Below are positions 36,145 through 44,597 of a stretch of 64,000 nucleotides of DNA, piece after piece. Position 1 is the first letter of the stretch; each line of letters starts with the position of its first letter. Position numbers and translations under genes: made by a program. The DNA is from UBA8106 sp964569695 (GTDB lineage Bacteria > Acidobacteriota > Vicinamibacteria > Vicinamibacterales > UBA823), in the NCBI GenBank assembly GCA_964569695.1, contig CAZMUA010000004.1, positions 95,853 through 159,852 on the forward strand, read 5' to 3'. Below the pieces are notes generated by a model. That model was not told the DNA's origin and did no database searches. It saw only the letters and a list, made by a program, of their open reading frames with translations.

Positions 36145-38142
36145 TCAGCTTTCGTCACAATTCGCATGTCCAGAATATTCGAGCATTTGCTTGGTCAAAT
36201 CTTGGGGATACGAAATGAGAACGTCGGTAATCTTCCCTTCGCTATTAGCTATGGGCTCAAGACGAGGCTGCACAAAACCCGTATAAGACGGCAAATTAAG
36301 AGCATCGACGCGAGTGACGACCTCGTCACGTAACACGGGATCGAAGTGAATACCGTACTGAGCAAAAAGTTGAACAGCCGCCTCGTAATCCCCCTCTGAT
36401 TTTATCCTCTGCACTTCCGCGAGCAACTGCCCAACACCGTTACGAAATGCCTGCCAATCACTCATAAAGTAAAAAGTTTTACCATCGCGCTGGCGTGACT
36501 CAACAGCAGTGGTATTCTCCATTAGCCAATGAACGATCATTTGACGGTTTCGCATGTGGTCTTCTTCCAGTTGTGTCCCTTCGCGAACCCGTCGCAACTG
36601 TACCAGTGCATTCCTAACGTATCCTTCATACTCTGTCAGCACAATGTCATCATGTTCATCAACAGCGACCAAGCCTAAATCAACGAGCTTGCGATCTGCC
36701 ACAAAATAAAGCGCAACTAAATCTGCTCTACTTTCTTCAAGTGCCGAGTAATGCTCCTTCAGGAATGCTTGAGGTTGACCATTAAGATGGTCTGCAATTT
36801 TGCCTGACCCATGACCAATCACTTCGTGCATATTCGTAGTCAGTTCACCTACGAAACTACCCCATCGTTCAGCACGTGAAGTTTCCTCCGTAGTCCATGC
36901 GAACTCTGTCCGCAACTCTTTAGGCATTGATCGGTCGTGGGCTTCGATTACATTTGATAACAAAACAGATTTACTACCATGCTTTTCTCGGATGATCTGG
37001 TCGTTAGGAAGGTTGATACCAATAGGTGTGATTGGCCCTGAATCACCAGATTCGATAACCACGTCGATGGCATTAGCGGTAATACCTTTTACGCCTAACT
37101 TGCAATACTTCGCATCCCAAGGCATGTGGTCCTCAAACCACTGCGCAGCTTCAGCGAGAGTGCGAATTTCAGAAGTTTTACCCTCGTTGATATAAAAGAC
37201 GAGCGCCTCCCACGCACCTTTAGTACCTCGAGCATCCATATACACTTCGACAAATCCATTAATCGTATCGACGGACGAAGCATCATCTCGGACCCATGCG
37301 ATGTCGTAGGCCTCGCGGTCGAGCGATGTTCCAGTCCGATAAAAAGTTATGAGAGCATTTAATGCTTTGGCCATTTCGTCGGTCGCGAATGGAATCGCAG
37401 CCTCAAGGTGACCCACTATATTAGTAATCTCCTTCCCGTACTTTCCATCAATCCGATACACCTCCTCTACTAGTCGACCACCACACTTGGTTAATCTCGA
37501 ATTAAGTGGATAGTGTTCAGTAAAATCACGCACGTCAGAAGCTGTGACGTCGGCATATAGGTTATTCGCACTGGAAGACAGAATGTCTTCACCATTACCA
37601 GGCGTTTTATTAGTCACAACTGGGTCAACTGAAGCGTCAAAGAACAGCGGCTCTAGACGAGCAAGCATATCCTTAAGTGTTTCCCCTTCACGCCTCGGAA
37701 AATTGGCGCCAGCTTTGCCTGCAGCTACAACAGCTGTTGAGAATTCTTCCGTCGTGCAATTTAAAACAAACTTTCTTGCCGTTAAATTGTTATAGGGGCC
37801 GCTATTAATCCAGAAGAGTTTTGTATAACGCCGGATTTCCTCCAAGATAAACACCTTTACATTGTCGGCATGCATCAGAATTTGCTCAAGCACCTCACGC
37901 ATTTCCAAATTGTGAACATATCGTTGGTCATAATAAATGTCTCGCCCGGCTAATGCCGCGCAGTACAGATGGTAGATAAGCGTCTTCTCTCGAAGAGACA
38001 AAGTGGTAAAACCATCAGCGTACAGTTGAACCACGGCCGCTTCGCCAACCTGCTCTAGGAAGTACGGTCGTTTCACCTTAGTATTTTTGGAGGTTGCATT
38101 AGCAACCAATGTGTTTTTAGTCACCAACTGAGACCTATCCAA
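36145..38142 (-). CDS. Dipeptidyl-peptidase III (M49 family)
   Basis: This zinc aminopeptidase of 665 residues removes dipeptides from the N-terminus of short peptides. The hallmark zinc site HEVIGHGSGK lies near residue 430, and EESRADLVALYF about 30 residues later holds the further glutamate ligand and partner aspartate. FWINSGPYNN near residue 110 is a conserved substrate-site segment of M49. The length fits bacterial members. No signal peptide is seen, so a cytosolic location is expected. Upstream by 62 bases is an exported unknown protein; downstream is the HEAT-cyclophilin fusion. Confidence 0.9.
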   Translation of the reverse strand: MDRSQLVTKNTLVANATSKNTKVKRPYFLEQVGEAAVVQLYADGFTTLSLREKTLIYHLYCAALAGRDIYYDQRYVHNLEMREVLEQILMHADNVKVFILEEIRRYTKLFWINSGPYNNLTARKFVLNCTTEEFSTAVVAAGKAGANFPRREGETLKDMLARLEPLFFDASVDPVVTNKTPGNGEDILSSSANNLYADVTASDVRDFTEHYPLNSRLTKCGGRLVEEVYRIDGKYGKEITNIVGHLEAAIPFATDEMAKALNALITFYRTGTSLDREAYDIAWVRDDASSVDTINGFVEVYMDARGTKGAWEALVFYINEGKTSEIRTLAEAAQWFEDHMPWDAKYCKLGVKGITANAIDVVIESGDSGPITPIGINLPNDQIIREKHGSKSVLLSNVIEAHDRSMPKELRTEFAWTTEETSRAERWGSFVGELTTNMHEVIGHGSGKIADHLNGQPQAFLKEHYSALEESRADLVALYFVADRKLVDLGLVAVDEHDDIVLTEYEGYVRNALVQLRRVREGTQLEEDHMRNRQMIVHWLMENTTAVESRQRDGKTFYFMSDWQAFRNGVGQLLAEVQRIKSEGDYEAAVQLFAQYGIHFDPVLRDEVVTRVDALNLPSYTGFVQPRLEPIANSEGKITDVLISYPQDLTKQMLEYSGHANCDES

Positions 38143-38204
38143 CCCTTAACCTGAACATACTCAACTACTGCCATGGTTCACGTTTTTCGCTGCTGGCAAC
38201 AGCT

Positions 38205-39080
38205 TTATTCCTGAATGACACTCAATTCCGTACTTACATCGAATTTCCTAAAGTTCGAATAGACCGCTGTGGCTTCAATGCGGTTTGCACTCGCATCTTT
38301 TGGATTCTCGTACAGTTCATCCATAACTTCTGGCACCAAAGTACCAATGTCTTCATTGTGCCGATAGTTCACTTTGATCGTAGTTCGCACATCACTCATA
38401 GCATCACCTAGCACAAGATGAGTGCGAAGCGCTTTACCGTCTTGAATATCGAGCCAAAGAGTGCCGTGTGCAAACAAGTCACCAGATTGTGTTTGAACAA
38501 CGGTGGGTTGCACTCGTTCATGGTACCGTATCGCCCAAGTTTGACGTTTATCAATCGATAATTCGCCAATCTTTTCGAACGCGAAGCGATGTTGATTTAG
38601 TGGGTGCAAGAAACTTAAAGCTATCGTCGGTAGATTAACCGTCCGCTTAACTTGCCCAATATTGTAGCGTGCACTCTCTTGTGAAATCTCAAGAGCCTGA
38701 TCAACTGCAAGCCTCACTTCGTCCAAAAAGAGTGCCTGCAGCCGGAGATCTCTGTCACGAACCGGCCTGCCGTTGACCTCAAATACGTCTCGAAAGCCCA
38801 ACCAAGAATCAGCCCCAGGCAGTAAAATGAGAAGTATGTCCGAACGTAGTTGACGTTCTCCTACAATCGATCCGTCAGTGCGAATAATCCGCTGTGTATA
38901 ATTTTCCTCAGCAACCGCATTTGAGAACTTCTGCTCGTAGTCAATAACCGACTCATTCGCACGAAACAGCAACTCACTAAGGGTCAACTCTTGTGTGCCA
39001 ACCCCTGCAACTGCACAAATTACAAATATGAGCGCTGACGTCCAGATCATGATGTTCCGCAGTTTTAGAATGCTGACCAA
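38205..39080 (-). CDS. Exported protein of unknown function
   Basis: This 291-residue protein has a hydrophobic N-terminus (about residues 10-28, ending GVGTQ) that looks like a signal peptide. The mature part starts with a helix containing YEQKFSNAVAEENYTQRI, and beta-rich sequence follows (TWAIRYHERVQPTVV, HGTLWLDIQDGKALRTHLVL). This pattern is common in acidobacterial exported proteins that have no assigned function. The last part resembles a lipoprotein-carrier-like beta sheet, but I would not assign a role. It lies in a run with D-cysteine desulfhydrase upstream and DPP III downstream. Confidence 0.65.
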   Translation of the reverse strand: MVSILKLRNIMIWTSALIFVICAVAGVGTQELTLSELLFRANESVIDYEQKFSNAVAEENYTQRIIRTDGSIVGERQLRSDILLILLPGADSWLGFRDVFEVNGRPVRDRDLRLQALFLDEVRLAVDQALEISQESARYNIGQVKRTVNLPTIALSFLHPLNQHRFAFEKIGELSIDKRQTWAIRYHERVQPTVVQTQSGDLFAHGTLWLDIQDGKALRTHLVLGDAMSDVRTTIKVNYRHNEDIGTLVPEVMDELYENPKDASANRIEATAVYSNFRKFDVSTELSVIQE

Positions 39081-39144
39081 CCAAAATCATACCAACCCAC
39101 AAGGTCAGTTTTAATTTAACATTTCTAGTCGTGGTCGTAGGAAA

Positions 39145-40134
39145 TCAAGCGAACAATGCAACCTGTCCACCAGTGTGCCAAAACAACACTGTCTGAGATT
39201 CAGAAAATTTTTTCTTTCGTACATACTCGATCAAACCTGCCATGGCCTTCGCAGTGTACGTCGGGCCGAGCAATAGCGCTTCGCAACGTGCTAGCAAGGC
39301 AATAGCTTCCTTTGAAGCTACGGTGGGTATACCGTAACCATTTCCAACAAACCGATCATCTACAGTTACTTCACAGTGGTTCGAGACTGAACCATTCGTC
39401 ATGTTTAGCTTAACCTCAATTTTTGATACTAGATTTGTAACCGTGGAGATCACATCACTGGACGATTCTCCTGCGCTAACACCAAGCACTTGAGTGTGTG
39501 GCGCGAACAAGTGGCAACCGGCAACAAGTCCTGCCTGTGTACCACCAGATGATGTGGCGTGAACAATAACATCAGGAACTGGGATTTGAGCTGCCATTTC
39601 TCGTACGGCTCTCACGAAACCAATTGCTCCAAGCGCTGTCGAGGCGCCAACTGGGATAACATAAGGACGTCTTCCTTCTTCACGCAATCGTTCCGCAGCA
39701 GCCACCATGGCAGACATGCGAGCCTCACGAGTCGGTACATATTCCACAGTAGCGCCGTACAACTTGTCGAGGAGCGCATTACCTGTCACTTTTGATGGCC
39801 GCTCACCATTAACGACTAACAAACAGGATAGTCCGTAACGTGCAGCCGTCGCTGCGGTCACTCGCGCATGATTCGACTGCACAGCACCTGCTGTGATTAA
39901 GGTGTCAGCACCTTTCGTTATAGCTTGTTTGGCTTCCAGCTCCATCTTTCTGACTTTATTCCCACCGAAGCCAAAAGTGATAGCGTCGTCTCGTTTCACG
40001 AATAGACGTGGTCCTCCACCGAGATGATCACGTAGACCACGTAACTCTTCAATCGGTGTCGGATAGTAGCCAAGGTTCAATGCAGGAATACTATCTAGAG
40101 TGATTATTGGATCCGTGTTGACAGCCTGCTTCAT
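39145..40134 (-). CDS. D-cysteine desulfhydrase / ACC deaminase family PLP enzyme
   Basis: This 329-residue fold-type II PLP enzyme related to DcyD and 1-aminocyclopropane-1-carboxylate deaminase eliminates ammonia from small amino acids. The PLP lysine is in FGFGGNKVRKME near residue 60, AGAVQSNHARVTAATAA follows, and the phosphate-binding stretch is TSSGGTQAGL. The C-terminal LLGPTYTAKAMAGL is typical of DcyD. D-cysteine desulfhydration to pyruvate, sulfide and ammonia is the default guess, but the family includes L-cysteate lyases. The gene is divergent from an aminotransferase gene, with a strong inverted repeat between the two. Confidence 0.87.
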   Translation of the reverse strand: MKQAVNTDPIITLDSIPALNLGYYPTPIEELRGLRDHLGGGPRLFVKRDDAITFGFGGNKVRKMELEAKQAITKGADTLITAGAVQSNHARVTAATAARYGLSCLLVVNGERPSKVTGNALLDKLYGATVEYVPTREARMSAMVAAAERLREEGRRPYVIPVGASTALGAIGFVRAVREMAAQIPVPDVIVHATSSGGTQAGLVAGCHLFAPHTQVLGVSAGESSSDVISTVTNLVSKIEVKLNMTNGSVSNHCEVTVDDRFVGNGYGIPTVASKEAIALLARCEALLLGPTYTAKAMAGLIEYVRKKKFSESQTVLFWHTGGQVALFA

Positions 40135-40208
40135 AGTCAGTCACAACCTCACTTCGAACACCACGTCAAGATTACAAACATGTTAACTAATGGGTCGAGT
40201 ATACTTCG

Positions 40209-40244
40209 CGCATGAGTCAAGTTGAGGCAAGGTTGACTCATGCG
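40209..40244. promoter_or_regulatory. Perfect 12-bp inverted repeat in a divergent promoter region (candidate operator)
   Basis: CGCATGAGTCAA at 40209-40220 and its exact reverse complement TTGACTCATGCG at 40233-40244 are separated by 12 bases. The element lies between the starts of the D-cysteine desulfhydrase-like gene (75 bases away) and the aminotransferase gene (55 bases away). Its length and position fit an operator for a dimeric regulator controlling both genes. No regulator gene is adjacent. Confidence 0.55.
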
Positions 40245-40299
40245 GAGATGTGAAAATTTAAGACCATCATGACACAAAGTGGTTCACTAGGGAGTCTGC

Positions 40300-41493
40300 A
40301 TGGGTAGTTATCTCGATTCGATTCCATTTTCAGGGATCATGCGCATACGCGACATGATGTTCGGTATTGATAAACCGTTTCGTCTCGATCAAGGTGACGT
40401 CGGTTTCGATGCTCCAGATGCCGTCAAGGCCGGCATGACGAAGGCAATCACCACGAACCAAACGCATTACGTACAAACGGTAGGTATTCCTCGTCTACGC
40501 GAGTTGATTCTTGAAAAGCTTCGGGGCAAGAACGACACTCCGGTCGAGTCAGTTGGCGACATCATCGTAACCAATGGTGGTATGCATGCCTTGTACATTG
40601 CATTTATGGGTCTGCTGGAACCTGATGATGAAGTGATCTGCACAGATCCGATGTGGCCGTCCACGCGCGGTAGCATTTTGTCTGCTCGTGGTGTTCCGAT
40701 CAGTTGCCCATTGTACGAGTCGAATCGCTGGCGACCTGATTTGGTTGAACTCGAATCAAAGATCACATCACGGACCCGGGTCATTCTTATAAATTCTCCG
40801 CACAACCCAACAGGAGGCGTATTAACTCGGTCCGACCTAGAACACATAGCGAACCTTGCAAAAGAACGGGATCTTTGGATCGTTTCAGACGAAGCTTATG
40901 AGGACATTCTGTTCGATGGGGAGCAACACATCAGTATCGCATCGCTACCAGAGATGTATGAACGAACAATTCCGATTTACACATTCAGTAAATCGTACGC
41001 AATGACTGGACTGCGTCTTGGATATCTCTCGATTAAGGATCCCGCTGTCCGTGATCGAGTCAAGAAAGTGCTCTACTACAGTTGCAGCAATGTTTGCAGT
41101 GTGGTGCAGTTTGCCGGCGTGGGCGGCCTGGAAAACGCGCAAGCACGAATTGAAGAATTTCGAATAGAACTACAGGCACGCCGTGATCTTTTCTATAACG
41201 GTATTCATAACCTCGGAGGTACAGTACTTAGCGGCGAACCCCCAACTGGTGCTTTTTATGCCTTTCTTCGCATTAACCCAGCCTGGGAACCCGAGTCTCA
41301 CCTATCAAAAGCAGACTCGCAATCTTGGGCATTCGTTGAGTATCTTATCCAACAGGCTAGAATCGGTTGCGTCCCGGGGGTCGACTTCGGCCCTCATGGT
41401 GAAGGCTATGTGCGGTTCTGTTTTGCGCGCAACAGAGCCGAATTGACAGGAGCACTTGATTCGATGCAACGCTTGTTTCGTGCAACTCACTAA
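40300..41493 (+). CDS. Class I/II PLP-dependent aminotransferase
   Basis: This 397-residue fold-type I aminotransferase moves an amino group between an amino acid and a 2-oxo acid. NSPHNPTGGVL holds the conserved asparagine, VSDEAYEDILF the PLP-binding aspartate and tyrosine, and TFSKSYAMTGLRLGY the Schiff-base lysine. The C-terminal arginine is in YVRFCFARN. It resembles the aspartate aminotransferase If subgroup. The ATG at 40300 follows a weak GGGAGT site. Pairing with a divergent D-cysteine desulfhydrase-like gene suggests sulfur amino acid or D-amino acid metabolism, but the substrate is not determined. Confidence 0.9.
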   Translation: MGSYLDSIPFSGIMRIRDMMFGIDKPFRLDQGDVGFDAPDAVKAGMTKAITTNQTHYVQTVGIPRLRELILEKLRGKNDTPVESVGDIIVTNGGMHALYIAFMGLLEPDDEVICTDPMWPSTRGSILSARGVPISCPLYESNRWRPDLVELESKITSRTRVILINSPHNPTGGVLTRSDLEHIANLAKERDLWIVSDEAYEDILFDGEQHISIASLPEMYERTIPIYTFSKSYAMTGLRLGYLSIKDPAVRDRVKKVLYYSCSNVCSVVQFAGVGGLENAQARIEEFRIELQARRDLFYNGIHNLGGTVLSGEPPTGAFYAFLRINPAWEPESHLSKADSQSWAFVEYLIQQARIGCVPGVDFGPHGEGYVRFCFARNRAELTGALDSMQRLFRATH

Positions 41494-41500
41494 ATCAATA

Positions 41501-42241
41501 CTAGAGGAGATGCCGGCCGCCATCCACACGCACAGTCTCACCCGTTATAAAGTCAGTCTCGATAAGCGCTAGCACTGCCTTAACGATTTCTTCGTCCCCG
41601 CCCCAATGACCTATAGGGGTTGCTTTTTCCACTGCCCGTCGCTCCGCATCAGGAAGACCCTCCGGAGGCCGAATTGGGCCTGGGGCAATCGCATTAACAA
41701 GAATTCCTGAGTCCGCCAACTCAAGTGCTAATGCTTCAGTGAGGCCGATGACGCCAACTTTCGCAACATAGTAAGGAATGTAGCCAAGATAAGTTGGGCG
41801 GCCACTCTTCGCAGTCCAGTCTGATACATTAATGATGCGACCACCACCAACTGCGCTCATGTGTGGCGTAGCCGCACGGGCACAAAGAAATGCAGCTTTT
41901 AGATCCACCGCTAGGCCCAAGTCCCAATCCTGCCCGGTTAAGTCGTCATAAGAAGTACGCTTGTAGACCGAAGCCATATTCACAAGTACATCCAAACGAC
42001 CAAGATTTTGCACAGTCGCAGTCACAAGTGAATTGCAATCCTCCTCAACCGTTAAATCAGCACGTGACACAAAGGTTCGACGGCCAAATTTGCGAATTGC
42101 GTTAGCCGTGTCTTCGACAGCTTCTTGAGACTGATGGTAGGACAGTGCCACATCGGCCCCAGCGGCCGCGACTGCGGTGGCTACAACGCCACCAATTCGA
42201 CGACTTCCAGTAACGAGCACAGTCCTATCTTTCAATTGCAT
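41501..42241 (-). CDS. Short-chain dehydrogenase/reductase (SDR)
   Basis: This 246-residue NAD(P)-dependent oxidoreductase has the standard SDR layout. The nucleotide-binding turn is VLVTGSRRIGGVVA, which departs from the usual glycine pattern and resembles the arginine-containing turn of pteridine-reductase-like SDRs. VNMASVYKR replaces the usual NNAG segment. The catalytic serine and tyrosine-lysine pair appear in INVSDWTAKSG and YYVAKVG. The C-terminus GETVRVDGGRHLL is typical. The substrate is unknown; a pterin reductase is possible. It converges with the aminotransferase gene with seven bases between. Confidence 0.87.
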   Translation of the reverse strand: MQLKDRTVLVTGSRRIGGVVATAVAAAGADVALSYHQSQEAVEDTANAIRKFGRRTFVSRADLTVEEDCNSLVTATVQNLGRLDVLVNMASVYKRTSYDDLTGQDWDLGLAVDLKAAFLCARAATPHMSAVGGGRIINVSDWTAKSGRPTYLGYIPYYVAKVGVIGLTEALALELADSGILVNAIAPGPIRPPEGLPDAERRAVEKATPIGHWGGDEEIVKAVLALIETDFITGETVRVDGGRHLL

Positions 42242-42304
42242 AACTAATATAAAAACAAGGATTGATGGTTTTAGTGGTCAAGGAATAGCGTAATCATTTA
42301 TTGG

Positions 42305-42763
42305 TTACGGTTGGGAGATTCTACGAGACCTACTCGCACCAGTTCTAGCGCGATACCCGTCAATCGACACTGCTCCTGGGCCATTTAGTAATAGGCAGAT
42401 TAGTCCCCCAAGCAAAACCATGGCAAATTCGTAACCATGCCCCACACCAGGCTCAAGACTTAAGTTGAGAAAAAATCCATGGGGCAGATGAATCTTCCAA
42501 ATGGCAATGCCCATGTCGACTGCAAGTAAACTAGCAAAAAGACGTGTCCACACCCCGAGTATGATAGCCGCGCCTCCTACCAATTCGGCAATACCGACGA
42601 GCGGCACCAATAGCATCGCCGGTTGCAACCCGGCTACTTCAAACATCACCACGGTCTTCGCCAAACTGCCACCAAAAACCGGGAGAAGTTTTGCTAATCC
42701 ATGAGCCAGAAACACAAGCCCAAGAACAAACCGAAGGATCGTAACACCCCATCGATGCATCAA
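42305..42763 (-). CDS. DoxX-family membrane protein
   Basis: This 152-residue membrane protein has four hydrophobic segments and the DoxX family pattern RFVLGLVFLAHGLAKLLPVF at its start, GIAELVGGAAIILGVWTR in the middle and an MVLLGGLICLLLNGPG end. Members are linked to respiratory quinol oxidation or redox stress, but most have no proven role. Its C-terminus is basic (RARTGASRSRRIS). It is 35 bases downstream of the thioesterase gene and is probably cotranscribed with it. Confidence 0.85.
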   Translation of the reverse strand: MMHRWGVTILRFVLGLVFLAHGLAKLLPVFGGSLAKTVVMFEVAGLQPAMLLVPLVGIAELVGGAAIILGVWTRLFASLLAVDMGIAIWKIHLPHGFFLNLSLEPGVGHGYEFAMVLLGGLICLLLNGPGAVSIDGYRARTGASRSRRISQP

Positions 42764-42798
42764 GAATACTTCTCCAGTTTTCCTATGTTATCTATATC

Positions 42799-43269
42799 TC
42801 ACGTCCAACCTGCACTACGTTGTACTTCATCTCGTCGCTGTTCACGAATTACTTCATCCATGCGCTTAAACAGGCCCCGCAACTCCGCAGGAAATTCAAT
42901 GGCTTTAAAAGTTCCCCGATTGACGCAAGCCACCTGGTAACCACCTACGGCAACGAGTCGACGGGTGACAGATTCTCGTATCTCAAATCCGTAGTTGATA
43001 CGTCGTGCGGTGATGGATTCCACAGCGATACCGATTTCCAGTACGTCCTCGGCACGAGCAGGTGATCGAAATCGACACGAGGTCTCGACTCTCGGCATGA
43101 GCAGATCGAAGTCCTCAATCAGTTCCATACGAGTCCGGCCAAGACTCCGGAACAACTCGTCTTCGGCTTGCTCAAAAAATTTAAAGAAATTACCGAACCA
43201 GACAACTCCCGCAGCGTCGGTATCAGCCCAATGCACGCGAACGTTCAGTCGATAGAAGGATTTAGCCAC
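42799..43269 (-). CDS. Acyl-CoA thioesterase (4HBT/YbgC-like hotdog fold)
   Basis: This 156-residue hotdog-fold protein is of the 4-hydroxybenzoyl-CoA thioesterase type. VHWADTDAAGVVWFGNFFKF contains the catalytic aspartate of the FcbC/YbgC group, and the next helix carries FEQAEDELFRSLG. It probably hydrolyses a small or aromatic acyl-CoA. There are no tol-pal genes nearby, so a YbgC-type role with that complex is not supported. The DoxX gene follows. No signal peptide is present. Confidence 0.88.
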   Translation of the reverse strand: MAKSFYRLNVRVHWADTDAAGVVWFGNFFKFFEQAEDELFRSLGRTRMELIEDFDLLMPRVETSCRFRSPARAEDVLEIGIAVESITARRINYGFEIRESVTRRLVAVGGYQVACVNRGTFKAIEFPAELRGLFKRMDEVIREQRRDEVQRSAGWT

Positions 43270-43410
43270 AATTCATTACTCTATTCCGAAAATTCCAGAC
43301 AGCCATCACACTATTAACTGGATGGTTACACACTACTTCACCCTTAACTGCTACGCAGCCCTGAACTTACCAAGAGTTACACCTTTTCTCGAAGGCCTAG
43401 CATTGAGACC

Positions 43411-44283
43411 TTAACTAGTTGGCACCAGCGCAATGACCCGAACCGGACTACCGGAACCTCGTTCAATCTTGAGCGGTGTGGCAATTACAACTGCGCCGGT
43501 CGTAGGCAGCAAATTAACGTTCGTTAGTTGGGTCAAACCATACTTGCCAGCGCCATGCATCGTAAAGTGGTTCGGAAATGGTGGATCTGAGGTCGCACCA
43601 ACCGCTGCATCCGTACCGACTGCTTCAGTTCCAACACCAAGAATGTCACGCTCAGTCGCAAGGAAAGTCGCAGACTCTAATCCAAAACCTGGATAGTGTG
43701 GCACTCCACTGGAATCAGCGTTGAAGTATGCTGCGGCATCCTGTCCGCGGGAGGCCCAGCCTGTGTGCAGAATGACCCATGCGTCAGACGGGATTTGTCC
43801 ATGTTCGGCTTCCCAATTCTCAACAGTTTCCCTCGTGACAACGAAGTCTGGGTTTGTTTCGACCTCAGCAGTGACGTCGATTACAACCGCAGGTCCGATG
43901 AATTCTTTAGCTTCTAGAGCATCGACACACGGTAAATCACGACCAGAAATCCAATGACACGGTGCATCAAAATGTGTCCCGACATGCTCCCCAACCTCAA
44001 TCCAGTTCCAGTACCATGCCGGTCCATCATCGTCAAAGTTGGAAATCAAATGCGACATGAACCCAGGCGTATTAGCCAATGGTGGCGGTAGTTGAATAAT
44101 AGGAGTCTCTGCATTGAGTGGTTGAGTTAGATCAACCACTGTTACCTTTCCCGAGTTTAGGCCATCGATAAGAGTCGCAATGGGCTCTGGCTCTGGAAGA
44201 GGTTCCGGTATTTGAGCAGGAGTACAAGCAACGAATAGCCCAGTAAATACAACCGCCATAAAGAAACCAAGCATCTTGCGCAT
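43411..44283 (-). CDS. Exported (lipoprotein-like) cyclase / kynurenine formamidase family protein
   Basis: This 290-residue member of the metal-dependent cyclase family (PF04199) includes bacterial kynurenine formamidase. The conserved GEHVGTHFDAPCHW (about residue 105) holds metal-binding histidines and aspartate, and VVDLTQPLNAETP is the usual N-terminal strand. I chose the ATG at 44283 because AAGGAG lies about eight bases upstream; an upstream GTG/TTG extension is less likely. The start is a signal peptide with a cysteine in FVACTP, so it may be a lipoprotein. Most kynurenine formamidases are cytosolic, hence another ester or lactam substrate in the periplasm is probable. Confidence 0.85.
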   Translation of the reverse strand: MRKMLGFFMAVVFTGLFVACTPAQIPEPLPEPEPIATLIDGLNSGKVTVVDLTQPLNAETPIIQLPPPLANTPGFMSHLISNFDDDGPAWYWNWIEVGEHVGTHFDAPCHWISGRDLPCVDALEAKEFIGPAVVIDVTAEVETNPDFVVTRETVENWEAEHGQIPSDAWVILHTGWASRGQDAAAYFNADSSGVPHYPGFGLESATFLATERDILGVGTEAVGTDAAVGATSDPPFPNHFTMHGAGKYGLTQLTNVNLLPTTGAVVIATPLKIERGSGSPVRVIALVPTS

Positions 44284-44465
44284 GACAGCGCTCCTTTCAA
44301 GTAGAAACAGGCTAATCATACTCGAAGCAAGAAATTCACGCGCGCGCCTTTTTCAACCTCTTTAACAACTTTCATTCTGGTCCCGAGGAACTTCTCCTCT
44401 CTAAACTAGCCTCTTTAAGGCACCTTCTTCCGTGTTTTGTGTCTACTCCTGTATCCTTATATGTA

Positions 44466-44582
44466 ATGCGTCTCTTAGGTCTACCGTGGTCAAGCTTTTT
44501 CGTGTTGATCGTGATCCCTCTCGTCGTAATTGCCTACCAGTACTACATCTGTTGGCAAATAAAAAGGAACCGTCGCCAATAA
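44466..44582 (+). CDS. 38-residue single-pass membrane peptide upstream of a symporter
   Basis: An ATG at 44466 opens a short frame of 38 codons ending at TAA 44582. The peptide starts MRLLGLPWSS, continues with a strongly hydrophobic helix (FFVLIVIPLVVIAYQYYI) and ends in a positively charged tail (WQIKRNRRQ). That is a clear transmembrane topology with the charged end inside. It stops 15 bases before the ATG of the sodium:solute symporter, consistent with translational coupling. Small membrane peptides precede symporter genes of this family in other bacteria, possibly as accessory subunits. No strong ribosome binding site is visible. Confidence 0.55.
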   Translation: MRLLGLPWSSFFVLIVIPLVVIAYQYYICWQIKRNRRQ

Positions 44583-44597
44583 TTCTTGGTCGATCTT

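Noticed and set aside
42289..42309. Seven-pair hairpin with a wobble at the end of the DoxX gene
   Set aside because: It overlaps the stop codon, includes a G-T pair and is not followed by a T-run; too weak to call.
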